Below are positions 24,001 through 29,357 of a stretch of DNA of 64,000 nucleotides, one piece after another. The stretch comes from Mactra quadrangularis (Eukaryota; Mollusca; Bivalvia; Venerida; Mactridae), in assembly GCA_025267735.1 (NCBI GenBank), contig CM046299.1, forward strand, positions 40,129,733 to 40,193,732, in the 5' to 3' direction. Position numbers and translations under genes: made by a program. A model generated the notes under the pieces. It saw only the letters and a program-made list of their open reading frames with translations, did not search any database and was not told where the DNA came from. The stretch's first letter is position 1. Every line of letters begins with the position of its first letter.

Positions 24001-25998
24001 ACTTTTAACTAGCCGGACTGATTTTTTATCAGTTGCTTACTTCACGCTGGTGGGCTAATGCAATGACTGTAATTATGAAGGAGCAGGGATCCAGTTGTAG
24101 ATGTGCTTAGTGATTGAGAAGTATTGAGTTCAAATTGCGAGGATAATTAATTTTTTAGCAAACCTGCAATTGGTTTTCTCCACGAAGGTGTAAATGGGTA
24201 TTGTTTCACCATCTTGAGGGTGATTCTAATGATTAGGAATTATAGTACAAAGGTTGTTCAGATGACTAAACATGTTTAGGGAACTTATGGTATATGATTG
24301 GTTTTGAGCATATTTTCTTATGCGAGTTTTTAACCCCCAAAATTACCCCTGCAGCAAGCGTCACATATTTGGTCATATATGACTGGGTATTGTATAATGT
24401 ATCTAAAATTTACATTTTAAGTATTTTGTGTGAAATATGTTTCCATGGCAACAGTTAAAAAGTTGCTCTGAAAAAGGGTAGGTGAGTACTGGTTAAAGAC
24501 AAGAGTTCAGGAACGCTAGGTTATGTGTGCTGGCTGTCATAAAATAATCTAAATTGTGTTGACATGTTAAACCCAGTATGAAAAAAGGAAATTGTTCTGT
24601 GGTTCTTATGAAAAATTGTGAGTTAAAACCAGTATAAAAAAGAAATAAAAAAAATCAATGATATTTGTACAAAATGTTGTTCTGCAATTTTAATGAAAGC
24701 CTGATGAAAATCTCTGAATGTTTTTACCCATGTAAATATCTTGATTTTATTAAAATTAAATATGTACATGTATGCCTTTATAGATGATAAAATTGAAGAT
24801 AATATTGAGGAAAGACCAGCAAGTCAAGCAAGTAAAAGATCCAGATCTTCAGAATCTGACACTGATTTAAATGTTGCAAAGAAACCTCGTCTCAATGATA
24901 GTAAGGAACCAGTGGAATCTCTACCTCCAGGTTTGTATGTGTAGAATTAGGGACTTTAGTCAGTTATCTGTCCCTGATAAAATCGGAAGCAATCCAATTG
25001 GTAAGTGGATCCTATCAGTTGGAATCCTTGGATATTATCATTGAATTCCTATGTAAGGATAACAAAATATTTTATCTAATATATTTCTTGTTAATGAAGA
25101 TATTTACAGAAGTGATGAAATTTAGATAGTTTTTTACCTTAACAATACTGAGCTTGAATTTCAAACAATATAAATGATTTACAAAAAAGTTATTAAAGAT
25201 TAATTTTGGCAAATTAACATTGAAAAGTAAAGGTAAAATCTGAGTGATCCAACTAATTGGACCTACCTTACCTATTTAAAGAGTATACAAGGAGAAATAA
25301 CTGACTTAAGTCCCTTATTGGATTTTGAAGGTACAATGTAGTATAAAATCAGAATGAATTTTTTTGGTTAGGAGTAAAACTGGTATAGATACATCTTAAT
25401 TTTTATGCAGTTGACTGGTTTTGTGCTGAACCATCACTACCGCCTTCAATTCTTGTTCTTCAAACTTTTTAGCCTGAAGTGTGTCCTATAGTAAAAAGCA
25501 GTAAATGTTACATGTATTATCTATATATGTAACTATGCTAGATTTTCTTAAAAAGACGTTTTTGTTCCAATAGATTTAATTTGGAACTCAAGTTGGTGGG
25601 ATTTTCCATACGAAAAAACTTGCTTTTACCAGATGTACCCTTGTGGAACAAGGTTGAAATAAAAATGTGTGTGCACAGAGCAATAAGATTTTAAAATGGG
25701 TTTCACACTTTTCAGCAATAACATGTGGATTATCTCCATTCTGCACAATTGCATCGGATACAAAAAAAACTTTATTTTACTTGAAAAAACATAAATTTGA
25801 ATTCTGAAGCATATCTTCTAGACCAGGCCCAATCATCATTATATGCCCCTTAATAACTATAATTTTATATTTACAGAAACATTTCCTGCCACATTATACA
25901 CACAAGGTACAGAATCTGACTCTGACTTGGATGATCATGTGCCTCTACGTAAAGTTATACAAAGAAAAAACATTATAGAAAGTGATGAAGAAGATTGA
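1..25998 (+). CDS. TIMELESS: TIMELESS homologue, 3' part of the gene (16 exons in window, 5' end missing)
   Basis: Replication-fork protection protein; in animals TIMELESS works with TIPIN in fork stability, checkpoint signalling and cohesion. Joined exons (3-73, 588-795, 2756-2898, 4799-4878, 5542-5671, 7202-7281, 9557-9730, 10833-11030, 14279-14347, 15439-15557, 17064-17317, 18237-18377, 22520-22732, 23712-23863, 24784-24930, 25877-25998) give one open frame of 766 residues, and every junction is GT-AG with matching phase. Motifs known from vertebrate TIMELESS appear in order: NSTHTNHCCVKMLHR, FMELLFWKSNKDA, EGYGS, RLFEEYR, KRSRPKIMEKLL, RKELYKKR, DREED, VPIVPLTEEN and FWRIPAGVSP. These PARP1-binding-region matches favour the TIM1/timeout family over the insect clock-type TIM. 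The tail is longer, more acidic and more serine-rich than in human. The 5' exons lie outside the window. Confidence 0.95.
103..528 (+). mobile_element. Rolling-circle (HINE/Helitron-like) relic in TIMELESS intron 1
   Basis: Three diverged units of about 140-160 bp start at 103, 241 and 404 with ATGTAGCATCA. The right end has a hairpin GGGTC-TTTCG-GACCC followed directly by TCTAGTT, the same arrangement as the ends of families A and C in this window and similar to Helitron 3' ends (hairpin then CTRR). No clear left end is visible, so it is a 5'-truncated relic. Confidence 0.55.
588..795 (+). CDS. TIMELESS: TIMELESS exon b
   Basis: Acceptor TTATTTCAG ends at 587 and donor GTATAT starts at 796. 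The exon encodes FAKPEILKAYVLLLGDFQ, then KNSTHTNHCCVKMLHRIAVD and the following helix ending LVKAERYK. This is the most conserved block in the window and the surest identification of the gene. It ends in phase 0. Confidence 0.95.
842..1204 (+). mobile_element. Family C element, short copy (C1)
   Basis: Begins with a degenerate version of the family C left end (TATTATGTTAT, then a CCGT/CTGT tract). One core unit has AAGGTCAAAGGTCAAGGTCA near 1015-1035. It ends in GGGCATATAATGCTCCGCC and the hairpin end GCGGTGCTCTTGTT. It lies in intron 2 of TIMELESS. Confidence 0.7.
1217..1532. mobile_element. MITE (CAGTGGCACATACATTAA family), copy 1, interrupted
   Basis: Left end ACTGTCAGTGGCAGATACA and right end TGTATGTGCCACTGACAGT are inverted repeats shared with copies near 14111 and 62257. 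The right arm is split by about 150 bp (1350-1505) of another repeat rich in GGGCAAC and CAACTGGGCAACC, which recurs in inverse orientation near 50283. Confidence 0.7.
1350..1505 (-). repeat. GGCAACC-type interspersed repeat inserted in a MITE
   Basis: The reverse complement shares GGTTGCCCAGTTGGACAA, AGCAGTAACAAGTTGCC and a GGGGCA...GACAACCTTTAA end with 50283-50430. It is a diverged copy of a short interspersed repeat that split the MITE's right arm. Confidence 0.55.
1628..2025. mobile_element. Palindromic MITE with ~22-bp CGTGGCCACG tandem core
   Basis: Termini GGTGACATAGAGGTGACA and TGTCACCTCTATGCCACC are inverted repeats of about 24 bp. The interior (1670-1985) is a tandem array of about ten variants of a 21-22 bp unit centred on the palindrome ACGTGGCCACGT followed by AATAGCTTT. 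A non-repetitive 50-bp piece (1890-1935) interrupts it. Intron 2 of TIMELESS. Confidence 0.7.
2194..2440. mobile_element. GGATCC-ended repeat, copy 1
   Basis: Left GGGGCAGATCCAGGATTC and right AGCTGGATCCGCCTAT are imperfect inverted ends, with a G-run (2216-2227) inside the left end and a C-rich right side. The interior from about 2262 matches 40408-40560 closely, so this is a dispersed repeat. Confidence 0.6.
2756..2898 (+). CDS. TIMELESS: TIMELESS exon c
   Basis: Begins EICKFATYVVRKFVEVA and contains FMELLFWKSNKDAIEVVEGY, equivalent to the human segment around FVELLFWKN and EGYGS. Acceptor TTTCTAG; donor AG|GTAAGG, which splits an arginine/serine codon (phase 2). Confidence 0.94.
3495..4767. 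mobile_element. TA-flanked Tc1/mariner- or pogo-like non-autonomous element (1,273 bp)
   Basis: Perfect terminal inverted repeats of at least 20 bp (CAGTCCATTCGCGTTCGC...) flanked by TA on both sides (3493-3494, 4768-4769). Many GAGCGAACGCG and CTCGAG motifs lie near both ends. No transposase reading frame is visible. A second, smaller element is nested at 3642-3932. It lies in the intron before TIMELESS exon d, and its right end is 31 bp upstream of that acceptor. Confidence 0.8.
3642..3932. mobile_element. Nested MITE with 11-bp target duplication
   Basis: Inverted ends ATTCGGAACAACCTCGGC, extending with mismatches to about 40 bp, are flanked by the exact 11-bp direct repeat GGCGTCGTCTC (3631-3641 and 3933-3943). 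The length of the duplication suits MULE-type elements (usually 8-11 bp), but no transposase is present, so the superfamily is inferred. Confidence 0.75.
4799..4878 (+). CDS. TIMELESS: TIMELESS exon d
   Basis: Encodes KGKVLWSEDAEAEVRRLFEE then YRINEE. It resembles the WSPEEE/LRELY-type repeat of the family and also the RLFEEFR segment. The acceptor AATTAAAG follows a T-run that starts only about 13 bp after a transposon end (4767), so the branch point may be transposon-derived. Donor G|GTTTGT. Confidence 0.9.
5542..5671 (+). CDS. TIMELESS: TIMELESS exon e
   Basis: Encodes EDKDTVDCIMERITDP then SKTRGQIIRELKRQELIESA. This parallels the human stretch on lysine/arginine-rich repeats that follow DVVEAIL (TRKQIIHHL type). 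Acceptor TCATTACAG; donor AG|GTGAGT, phase 2. Confidence 0.92.
5741..6993. mobile_element. TA-flanked pogo/Tigger-like non-autonomous element (1,253 bp)
   Basis: Ends CAGTGTAACCTGCATTAA and (reverse complement of right) CAGTATAACCTGCATTAA, flanked by TA at 5739-5740 and 6994-6995. The CAGT...AACCT pattern is typical of pogo/Tigger ends. Both subterminal regions repeat GGTGACCGCTTA and TTCCAGGT. No coding is visible. Its interior (about 5990-6840) is homologous, in reverse, to 11480-12340. Confidence 0.75.
7202..7281 (+). CDS. TIMELESS: TIMELESS exon f
   Basis: Encodes SGSRAGAWKEEDELELHELY then EKYKDSD. It has the same length (80 bp) and phase as exon d and a similar W-x-E-(D/E)-x-E pattern, in line with the repeated Myb/SANT-like modules of the family. 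Acceptor TATTTACAG, donor G|GTATAC. Confidence 0.92.
7308..8408 (+). mobile_element. Family A rolling-circle-like (HINE/pearl-type) element, copy A1
   Basis: Left end TTTAGCTCGACTATTCGAAG forms a hairpin; its inverse TTCGAATAGTCGAGC recurs at 8366-8380. Then a hairpin GCTGTC-TTACG-GACAGC is followed by TCTTGTT. The interior is about six tandem units of ~165 bp, each with ATAACTCT and TTATGCCCCTTT. A2 at 48153-49248 is nearly identical. No target duplication was seen. In the intron after TIMELESS exon f. Confidence 0.75.
8485..8600 (+). repeat. tRNA-derived SINE-like fragment
   Basis: CTTATTTGGTAGAGTC resembles a pol III A box and GGTTGGAATCC a B box, 50 bp apart. It does not fold as a full tRNA by eye and continues into unrelated sequence. 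Confidence 0.4.
8705..9146. mobile_element. hAT-type non-autonomous element with 8-bp target duplication (442 bp)
   Basis: Inverted ends TAGGGCTGCGG / CCGCAGCCCTA, flanked by the perfect 8-bp direct repeat CATTAACA (8697-8704, 9147-9154). The 8-bp duplication and TAGGGC-type ends are hAT hallmarks. The interior carries GTACTCG/ACTCGGAT motifs near the right end. No coding. It shares its TAGGGCT terminus with 41729-42902. Confidence 0.85.
9557..9730 (+). CDS. TIMELESS: TIMELESS exon g
   Basis: Encodes DPVGSIMSEMCKKRSRPKIM, EKLLSMGLVSDRKELYKKR and a basic RSRRGG stretch ending in NSDSSDNE. It is equivalent to human HIMKNITAKRSRARIVDKLL and AERRELYKKR. Acceptor GTATTTTAG, donor G|GTTTGT. Confidence 0.95.
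10833..11030 (+). CDS. TIMELESS: TIMELESS exon h (acidic linker)
   Basis: A low-complexity linker. After PRELPSDFEESDLDSE come a serine run, an aspartate run (DTDDDDDDNDGD), and a more ordered end ENMADVIKGLVDKG. It matches the position of the human glutamate-rich linker. The donor G|GTTTGT is followed about 15 bp later by repeat family B. Confidence 0.88.
11046..11317 (+). mobile_element. Family B rolling-circle-like element, copy B1
   Basis: Left end TATACCCCCGCTTCGAAG folds on GGGGGGTATA, followed by a GTGCGTGCGTCCGTCC tract. The inverse GGCGGGGGTATCA recurs at 11271-11283, then hairpin GTGAGC-ATTA-GCTCAC and the end AGATTTACTTGTTTT. It starts about 15 bp after the donor of TIMELESS exon h. 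Copies at 14977 and 52956. Confidence 0.75.
11328..12666. mobile_element. TA-flanked Tc1/mariner-like non-autonomous element containing an inverted copy of the 5741-6993 core
   Basis: Ends CTGTATAGCGGGT and ACCCGCTATACAG-type inverted repeats (about 25 bp, with a few differences) flanked by TA (11326-11327, 12667-12668). The interior about 11480-12340 matches the reverse complement of 5990-6840 (for example AACAAAATGGCG followed by CAGCGTCGTC). It is therefore a composite or shares an ancestor with that element. Confidence 0.75.
12667..13010. other. Intron stretch with a possible solitary HINE left end
   Basis: TTTTTAGCCGGACTTTTC near 12683 with CGTCCGGTG further on looks like the left end of another rolling-circle family, but no matching right end follows. 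The remainder is AT-rich intron sequence with nothing recognisable. Confidence 0.3.
13022..13820 (+). mobile_element. hAT-type element remnant (799 bp)
   Basis: Inverted ends AGTGTTGCATCCAGGATG and CATCCTGGATGCAACACT (18 bp, perfect), flanked by near-identical 8-mers CCTATTCT (13014-13021) and GCTATTCT (13821-13828). It encloses a decayed BED-finger coding fragment. In the intron between TIMELESS exons h and i, same strand as the host gene. Confidence 0.8.
13373..13668 (+). pseudogene. Decayed hAT transposase N-terminus with BED-like zinc finger
   Basis: From ATG 13373 the frame reads MQESSSPCGSSPVTKKRKTF, then KPKFQEM, an in-frame TGA (13454) where a tryptophan would fit, then KKTYSLLNYVHGLGM, FCELCLKSRKKKARFWPG. 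A frameshift near 13565 leads to RTSTLTRHLESHNHVQATKD. The FCELC pair and the later HLESHNH give the C-x2-C...H-x(3-5)-H spacing of BED/TTF-type fingers of hAT transposases. The catalytic region is absent, so the copy cannot be functional. Confidence 0.65.
14111..14238. mobile_element. MITE (CAGTGGCACATACATTAA family), copy 2
   Basis: Left TTGTCATTGGCACATACA TT and right GTTTGTGCCACTGACAG form inverted ends of about 30 bp (including AACCCTGCTGATTTAAA). Total about 128 bp. It ends 40 bp upstream of TIMELESS exon i. Confidence 0.75.
14279..14347 (+). CDS. TIMELESS: TIMELESS exon i (start of the PARP1-binding region)
   Basis: A 69-bp exon encoding GYKDQIAWIHRLLNRTASD then REED, matching human [23 protein letters not shown]. 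Acceptor ATTAAACAG sits about 40 bp after the right end of a MITE. Donor G|GTAAGT. Confidence 0.93.
14390..14675 (-). repeat. tRNA-derived SINE (main family), reverse copy
   Basis: The reverse complement shows GCATACTTTCAATGAGCTTGG, then the central GAAATAATTTCTATG, TAACTGGTTAACAGCTAAAT-like segments and the TGTTGCTACAGC end shared with the copies at 35703, 51981, 53692, 57758, 61895 and 63002. The tRNA-like head is worn. Confidence 0.65.
14977..15240 (+). mobile_element. Family B rolling-circle-like element, copy B2
   Basis: Left end TTATACTCCCGCTTCGAAG, a CCGTCGGTGCGTCCGTCC tract, inverse AGCGGGGGTATCACTAG, hairpin GTGAGC-ATTA-GCTCAC and end ATTTACTTGTTTT. Close to B1 and B3 throughout. 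In the intron between TIMELESS exons i and j. Confidence 0.78.
15439..15557 (+). CDS. TIMELESS: TIMELESS exon j (PARP1-binding region)
   Basis: Encodes DEDVGVPIVPLTEENETAMD, then DEMFLSFLTKIGIASPADEQ. It is equivalent to human AVPLVPLTEENEEAMENEQF and LRKLGVRPP. Acceptor TTTAACAG, donor CAG|GTAATT, phase 0. Confidence 0.95.
16519..16740. mobile_element. Palindromic MITE (AGGCCACAACAA family), copy 1
   Basis: Long inverted ends: AGGCCACAACAAGTTGATCA, continuing with TATGTTCTACGGATT, and the mirror at 16700-16740. The centre contains GCGAGCGA motifs and A-runs. 222 bp. Copy 2 at 31060-31277. Confidence 0.8.
16741..16925 (+). repeat. tRNA-derived SINE (main family), 5'-truncated copy
   Basis: Starts within the B-box region (GGGTTTAATTCC) and continues with TTGGTCATGGAATAATTT, CCTACCGCTAATTCTAAATC and TAACTGGTTAACAGCTAAAT, all shared with full copies. 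It abuts the MITE at 16519-16740. Confidence 0.65.
17064..17317 (+). CDS. TIMELESS: TIMELESS exon k (FWRIP motif and lysine-rich tract)
   Basis: Begins EVFWRIPAGVSPDELRNTA, the counterpart of human ETFWRIPAKLSPTQLRRAA. It then carries a very basic tract (KKKPKKQKKKKVKK and following) that could be a nuclear localisation signal, and ends KAKKQSKKTK. Acceptor TTAATAG, donor AG|GTATGT, phase 2. Confidence 0.94.
17850..18010. repeat. Dispersed repeat shared with 63895-64000
   Basis: ACATAAACATTGCGTATATA, CATTACACACCAATATTTAG and GTTTAATTAGTTTACACTTA all recur at 63895-64000, where the window cuts the second copy. The family is unidentified. Confidence 0.6.
18237..18377 (+). CDS. TIMELESS: TIMELESS exon l (tail repeat 1)
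   Basis: Encodes TRNKVSVDQSDDGDMTSPD and ends KKKRIQVVSGSDSDR. The KKKR...SDSD ending resembles the KKRQLLDSDEE tail of human TIMELESS and recurs in the next exon. Incoming and outgoing phases are both 2. Confidence 0.9.
18452..18518 (+). repeat. 30-bp tandem duplication
   Basis: Two and a fraction units of GTCC-TTTGTGCTTTTTTAAG-AAGAAAAAA just after the donor of TIMELESS exon l. The second unit differs by a base or two from the first. Confidence 0.7.
18774..18846 (+). repeat. (GTCCGTCT)n microsatellite
   Basis: About nine copies of the octamer next to the left end of C2. A similar short CCGT/CTGT tract sits in C1 and in all three family B copies, so it is part of the element design. Confidence 0.9.
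19505..21600 (+). repeat. 643-bp higher-order tandem repeat inside C2
   Basis: Equivalent positions recur at 19505, 20148, 20791 and 21434, exactly 643 bp apart. Units two and three are almost identical; the start of the first and the last partial unit have diverged. Each unit holds four core repeats, one of which has lost AAGGTCA and instead carries TTAAATCTTAAACCAGAAG. Confidence 0.9.
22520..22732 (+). CDS. TIMELESS: TIMELESS exon m (tail repeat 2)
   Basis: Opens SNDDMQLKSLDAADYSS, has three GTQQS/GNQAS-like repeats, and ends KKRRLKPVLRSDSDR, a second copy of the previous exon's ending. The exon is symmetric (phase 2-2), so it can be duplicated or skipped without a frameshift. Its acceptor (TTATTTCAG, ending 22519) lies about 14 bp after the right end of the family C element. 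Confidence 0.88.
22815..23100 (-). repeat. Two tandem tRNA-derived SINE-like units
   Basis: Two ~110-bp units (22815-22925, 22980-23100) share AACCCACAAC-TCTCAAGTC, TAAGCAGACACT and CACCATAAAAGCTA. The reverse complement has a B-box-like GGTTCCAATCT after GAGGTTGTG and ends of a tRNA-like fold, so they are probably SINE heads inserted side by side or duplicated. Confidence 0.5.
23712..23863 (+). CDS. TIMELESS: TIMELESS exon n (tail repeat 3)
   Basis: Opens SEDDIPLKSIITGTQSSQE, clearly like the opening of the preceding exon, and closes LLFLSSSDEEN. Acceptor ACATATTTCAG, donor G|GTACGA (a weaker donor). Confidence 0.87.
24040..24200 (+). repeat. Old SINE-like conserved segment
   Basis: ACCTGCAATTGG, then TCTCCACGAAGGTGTAAATG, resembles the reverse complement of 47937-48060 (CATTTACACCTTGGTGGAG, CAATTGCAGG). 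This suggests a shared, old SINE core. The family is not assigned. Confidence 0.4.
24784..24930 (+). CDS. TIMELESS: TIMELESS exon o
   Basis: Encodes DKIEDNIEERPASQASKRSR then SSESDTDLNVAKKPRLNDS, with an NLS-like AKKPRL, ending ESLPP. Acceptor TTTATAG, donor G|GTTTGT. A MITE begins about 17 bp past the donor. Confidence 0.87.
24947..25317. mobile_element. MITE (TTAGGGACTTTAGTCAGTTA family), copy 1
   Basis: Ends TTAGGGACTTTAGTCAGTTA and (reverse complement) TAAGGGACTTAAGTCAGTTA. Interior nearly collinear with 27829-28191. About 371 bp, starting just after the donor of TIMELESS exon o. Confidence 0.8.
25877..25998 (+). CDS. TIMELESS: TIMELESS last coding exon
   Basis: Encodes ETFPATLYTQGTESDSDL, then DDHVPLRKVIQRKNIIESDE and ED-stop (TGA 25996-25998). 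DDHVPLRKVI echoes the DDIPLKSII of exon n. The acidic ESDEED end resembles the EDDEDD end of the human protein. Acceptor TATTTACAG. Confidence 0.9.
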
Positions 25999-26012
25999 TT
26001 ATTTAAAAATAG

Positions 26013-26098
26013 AAGGGTTGATCAATTAAAATGTAGACAACTGCTGTACATGTATATTAAGAGTTGCATGTTGTCTACCAATTTATTGATCAACCCTT
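26013..26098. repeat. 86-bp near-perfect palindrome in the TIMELESS 3' UTR region
   Basis: Left arm AAGGGTTGATCAAT, a few mismatches, then GTAGACAAC; the right arm (26070-26098) is its reverse complement. The arms are about 29 nt with a loop of about 28 nt. It starts 15 bp after the TIMELESS stop, so the transcript could form a long hairpin there. It may be a very short MITE or a self-complementary insertion. Confidence 0.75.
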
Positions 26099-27828
26099 GT
26101 ATATACCTGTTTATCTATATAAGTGCTAATACCAGGGTTTGACACTAACAGTGTTCTGGGATTCGAAGGATCCCAAAAACTTCAGAGGAATCCCAGTGAT
26201 TCTTAGCTGATTCCAACTGGATTCCTGAAAAACTGCCTTGTTCTTATGTGAAGTTAAGTTTTCATGGATAGTTTATCACAATTTTTACTGCAAATTCATA
26301 TCCAAATTTTTTTAAAAACATTTCAGAGAAATCCCTAATTTTACAGAGGAATCCCTGTGTAACTGATAAGGGATTTCTTTGGGATCGCTGGTAAACATAA
26401 TGTATATCTGAGTGCTTATACTAAAATTGTGTAATCACTGCAGCAAAGATTTGTGAAGTTTCATTTGGGCATTGTTTTTCAGTCATAGCCTCAACTACCT
26501 AGCCTGAAGTTTGAAAAATTTGATTCATGCTTATGAAATTGACTCTAGTCTACGAAATTGGTAGTGTTCGGTTGACCGGGACAACCAATTTCTAGCAACC
26601 AAAAATTTATTTTGGGCTACAAAATTTCTTCTATCAAAAAATAGTGCTAGCTGCTAAAATGATTAGTTCTGGCAACCACTTTCATATTCTTAGTTTGTAG
26701 ACTAGGACTCTGGGAATATTCTGAATGCATGAAAAATAGTCTTAAATTTTTTAATCATTTACATATTTTTTGTAATTTTTTTTATTCAAGATAGAGTTTG
26801 TACACCATATTCACATTCTATATATTATATTTTCATACAGTATGGTGTTTGCCCATTCATACCTTTTCAAATGATTGCAGAAATATTCATGTAAGTAAAC
26901 ATGAAGAAGTTAAGATAAATCAGGGATTTTATATAACAGGGACTTGTAATGACATAGATTTTCATCAAATTTCACTGTCTTGGCTATTATTTCAGCCCAT
27001 ACGGAAAACAATTATAACAAGCTTAAATAAAGATATTCACATGAAACTTTGTACCAGTAGCATTCAAATTGACGTAAAGGTTTGGAAAAATGTGTTTCTA
27101 TATGATTTCACAGACTTTTTGACAAAATAATGCATTTTTCCACCATCGGCTTCGGTCACAATTGCAACAAATTTTGTCAAAAACTTCAGAAACATTCACA
27201 AGTTGAGTGACGTGGAAGACATGTACAAAAACATAAATCAAGTTTTTAAATTCTGGAATAGTTTGTACAGCCTGCTTCAGTGAAGACTGTGAATATTCAA
27301 AAAAGCACTTCGTTACAAATCCCTGTTACATAGAATCCCTGGATAACTTTAAACTTATATGTATTCATTTTTGGAGATACACTGTCCACATTAAGTATTC
27401 ACTAAAATAGATTACATGTGTCTTTGCCTTATGGTCTTGGCATGAAATTACTGATTCTGTCCCACAGTTTTGTTAATAAATACTGTAAATGTGATTGAAA
27501 AAAATGTATTCACTATTGTGTTCAATAAATCATATTTATCTTGATTACGTTTTTATAATAATGTTATACAAGTTTGCCTTGATTGAAGTTCATATCTTAT
27601 ATATGCCACGGTACTTACCTGTTCACATTATGAGAAGAAAGATAGCTCAGGAGATCACTCCTCTGGGAGAGATATTTATCAAACTACAACACAGAATGTC
27701 AAGCTCTTATTGGATCTGAAATGAGATATTATTGTATGTAATTGGAATTATGCAAACAAGACCTGCTGTCATTATAATTTTAAAGTACATGCACAGTAAC
27801 CATTCAAATGAAAACTGATTCTAGTTAA
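26099..27828. other. Probable TIMELESS 3' UTR / intergenic stretch
   Basis: No recognisable coding. AATAAA-type signals occur near 27475 and 27519, but the real cleavage site cannot be decided. At 26130-26400 several GGAATCCC-like motifs recur in a degenerate tandem pattern. The rest is AT-rich and otherwise featureless. Confidence 0.4.
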
Positions 27829-28191
27829 TTAGGTACTTTAGTCAGTTATCTTTCCCTGATAAAATCTGAAGCAATCCTTTTGGAAAGTAGGTCCTTACAG
27901 TTGGAATCCTCGGATTTTATCATTGAAGTCCTATTTAAGATTAACAAAATATTTCATCTTATATCTTTCTTGTTAATGAAGATATTGACTGAAGTGAAAT
28001 TTAGATAGTTCTTGACCTTAAAAATACATAGTTTGATTTTCAAACAAATCAAATGATTTATAAAAATGTTATTTAAGATTAATTTTGGCAAATTGACATT
28101 AAAAAAGTATGGGTAAATTCTGAGTAATTCAACTAATTGGACCTACCAATTTGAAGAGTATACAGGAGGAAATAACTGACTAAGGTCCTTT
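27829..28191. mobile_element. MITE (TTAGGGACTTTAGTCAGTTA family), copy 2
   Basis: Same orientation and layout as 24947-25317, with TTAGGTACTTTAGTCAGTTA at the left and AACTGACTAAGGTCC at the right. It lies between TIMELESS and ANAPC13. Confidence 0.8.
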
Positions 28192-28689
28192 ATTGTTGGA
28201 TGGTAAAACTTCTGGGGGACCAAAATTTGCTCAGAGGTCCGTGCGGCTACCATGCACAAAATAAATAAATCCTACCTGGGACTCCGAGAAATGAGGACCA
28301 TGGCAATTAAAAAAAAACGTTTAAGGTCTCTAGTCATTTGACAAAACAGTTTGATGTTTTACAAAGCTGTGTTGATTTAAATGACCAGAAATTTTTAGAC
28401 TATAGTCTATACAACACAAATATTTTATTCTTTAATAAGGGAGAAAACCGTGTCGTGCATATCCTTGACTTCAAACGCAATTGCCTCCCTTTGCAATCGT
28501 CTATGTGACACGGAATTTAAAATACATTATTGACATTTAACGGTAGTAATTAATCATTTATGTGGTATACGTCGCATAAAATAGTCAGTTTGTGTAAAAT
28601 ACGATAAGTCAGTGGTAATACGTAATAAGTACTTCATAATTGCTTTTAGTCTTGTGAAAAATCGAATTGTCATATATTTTCGCGACAAG

Positions 28690-28720
28690 TATAAATTCAG
28701 TTTTTACTGAAGTCAGTCTG
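28690..28720 (+). promoter_or_regulatory. Candidate core promoter of ANAPC13
   Basis: TATAAAT at 28690 is followed about 25 bp later by an initiator-like TCAGTCTG, just upstream of an exon that ends at a strong GTAAGT donor. The preceding 250 bp (28440-28690) lack the repeats seen elsewhere and contain several CG dinucleotides, as in a short promoter region. This is inferred from motifs only. Confidence 0.4.
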
Positions 28721-28773
28721 TACAGATAACAGAAGACAACAGTGTTTATTTACCCTGTGTCTTTTATTTTATG
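28715..28773 (+). other. ANAPC13: ANAPC13 first exon (mostly 5' UTR)
   Basis: The proposed exon ends TTTTATG|GTAAGTG. The ATG at 28771-28773 abuts the donor and, after splicing to 29352, reads ATG CTA GAG ATG GAC, in frame with the usual start. Translation could therefore begin here and add three residues (MLE) to the MDSEV start. The 5' boundary is a guess from the TATA box. Confidence 0.55.
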
Positions 28774-29357
28774 GTAAGTGAATCAATGCTTTTATGATTT
28801 TATTTTTATTGTATTGATTAATGTGGTGGTTTTTTAGACTGTTATAGTGCCACAATTGGTTTTTATTTACTTGTTCTGGCTACCAAAACTTTATAAGCCG
28901 CTTTTTTAACATTTTGATTTCATCAGATGCGGCATTAACAGTGTACACAGGGGTTTGCTGAAGACCTTAAACTAGGTTTTTACCAAAATGTTTCTGCCAA
29001 GTAGGATCAGTCTGTGGGTTGTTTTTTTATTCAGGCAGTGGTTAGAGTTACAGTACCATAACTCTAGCCTGGGAGTCTTGAGTTACAGGAGTGCCTAAAG
29101 CCAGACAATCCTTCGAGGTGATGCTAGAATGACAGGAGTTTTATAATATGGATATGTTTCAACTTAAAAACATTAAAAAACATTTAAAAACATTACAAGT
29201 AAGAAGACAACTGCAAATTTTACACAATATTTTTGTATAAGAAATCAATTTTTTTCTTTTAATTCTGTCCAAAAAAATATCTAACTATATAACTGAACTG
29301 TCATAGTTGGTTTAAGTCATGATGGTGAATATGTTTTTCTTTTGTTTACAGCTAGAG

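Noticed and set aside
1..25998. Insect-clock-type TIMELESS (TIM2) as the identity of the large gene
   Set aside because: The PARP1-binding-region motifs (VPLTEEN, FWRIP) and overall match to vertebrate TIMELESS favour the TIM1/timeout family.
26130..26400. Possible hAT-type ends (CAGGGTTTGACAC) around GGAATCCC repeats
   Set aside because: No convincing matching right end or target duplication was found.
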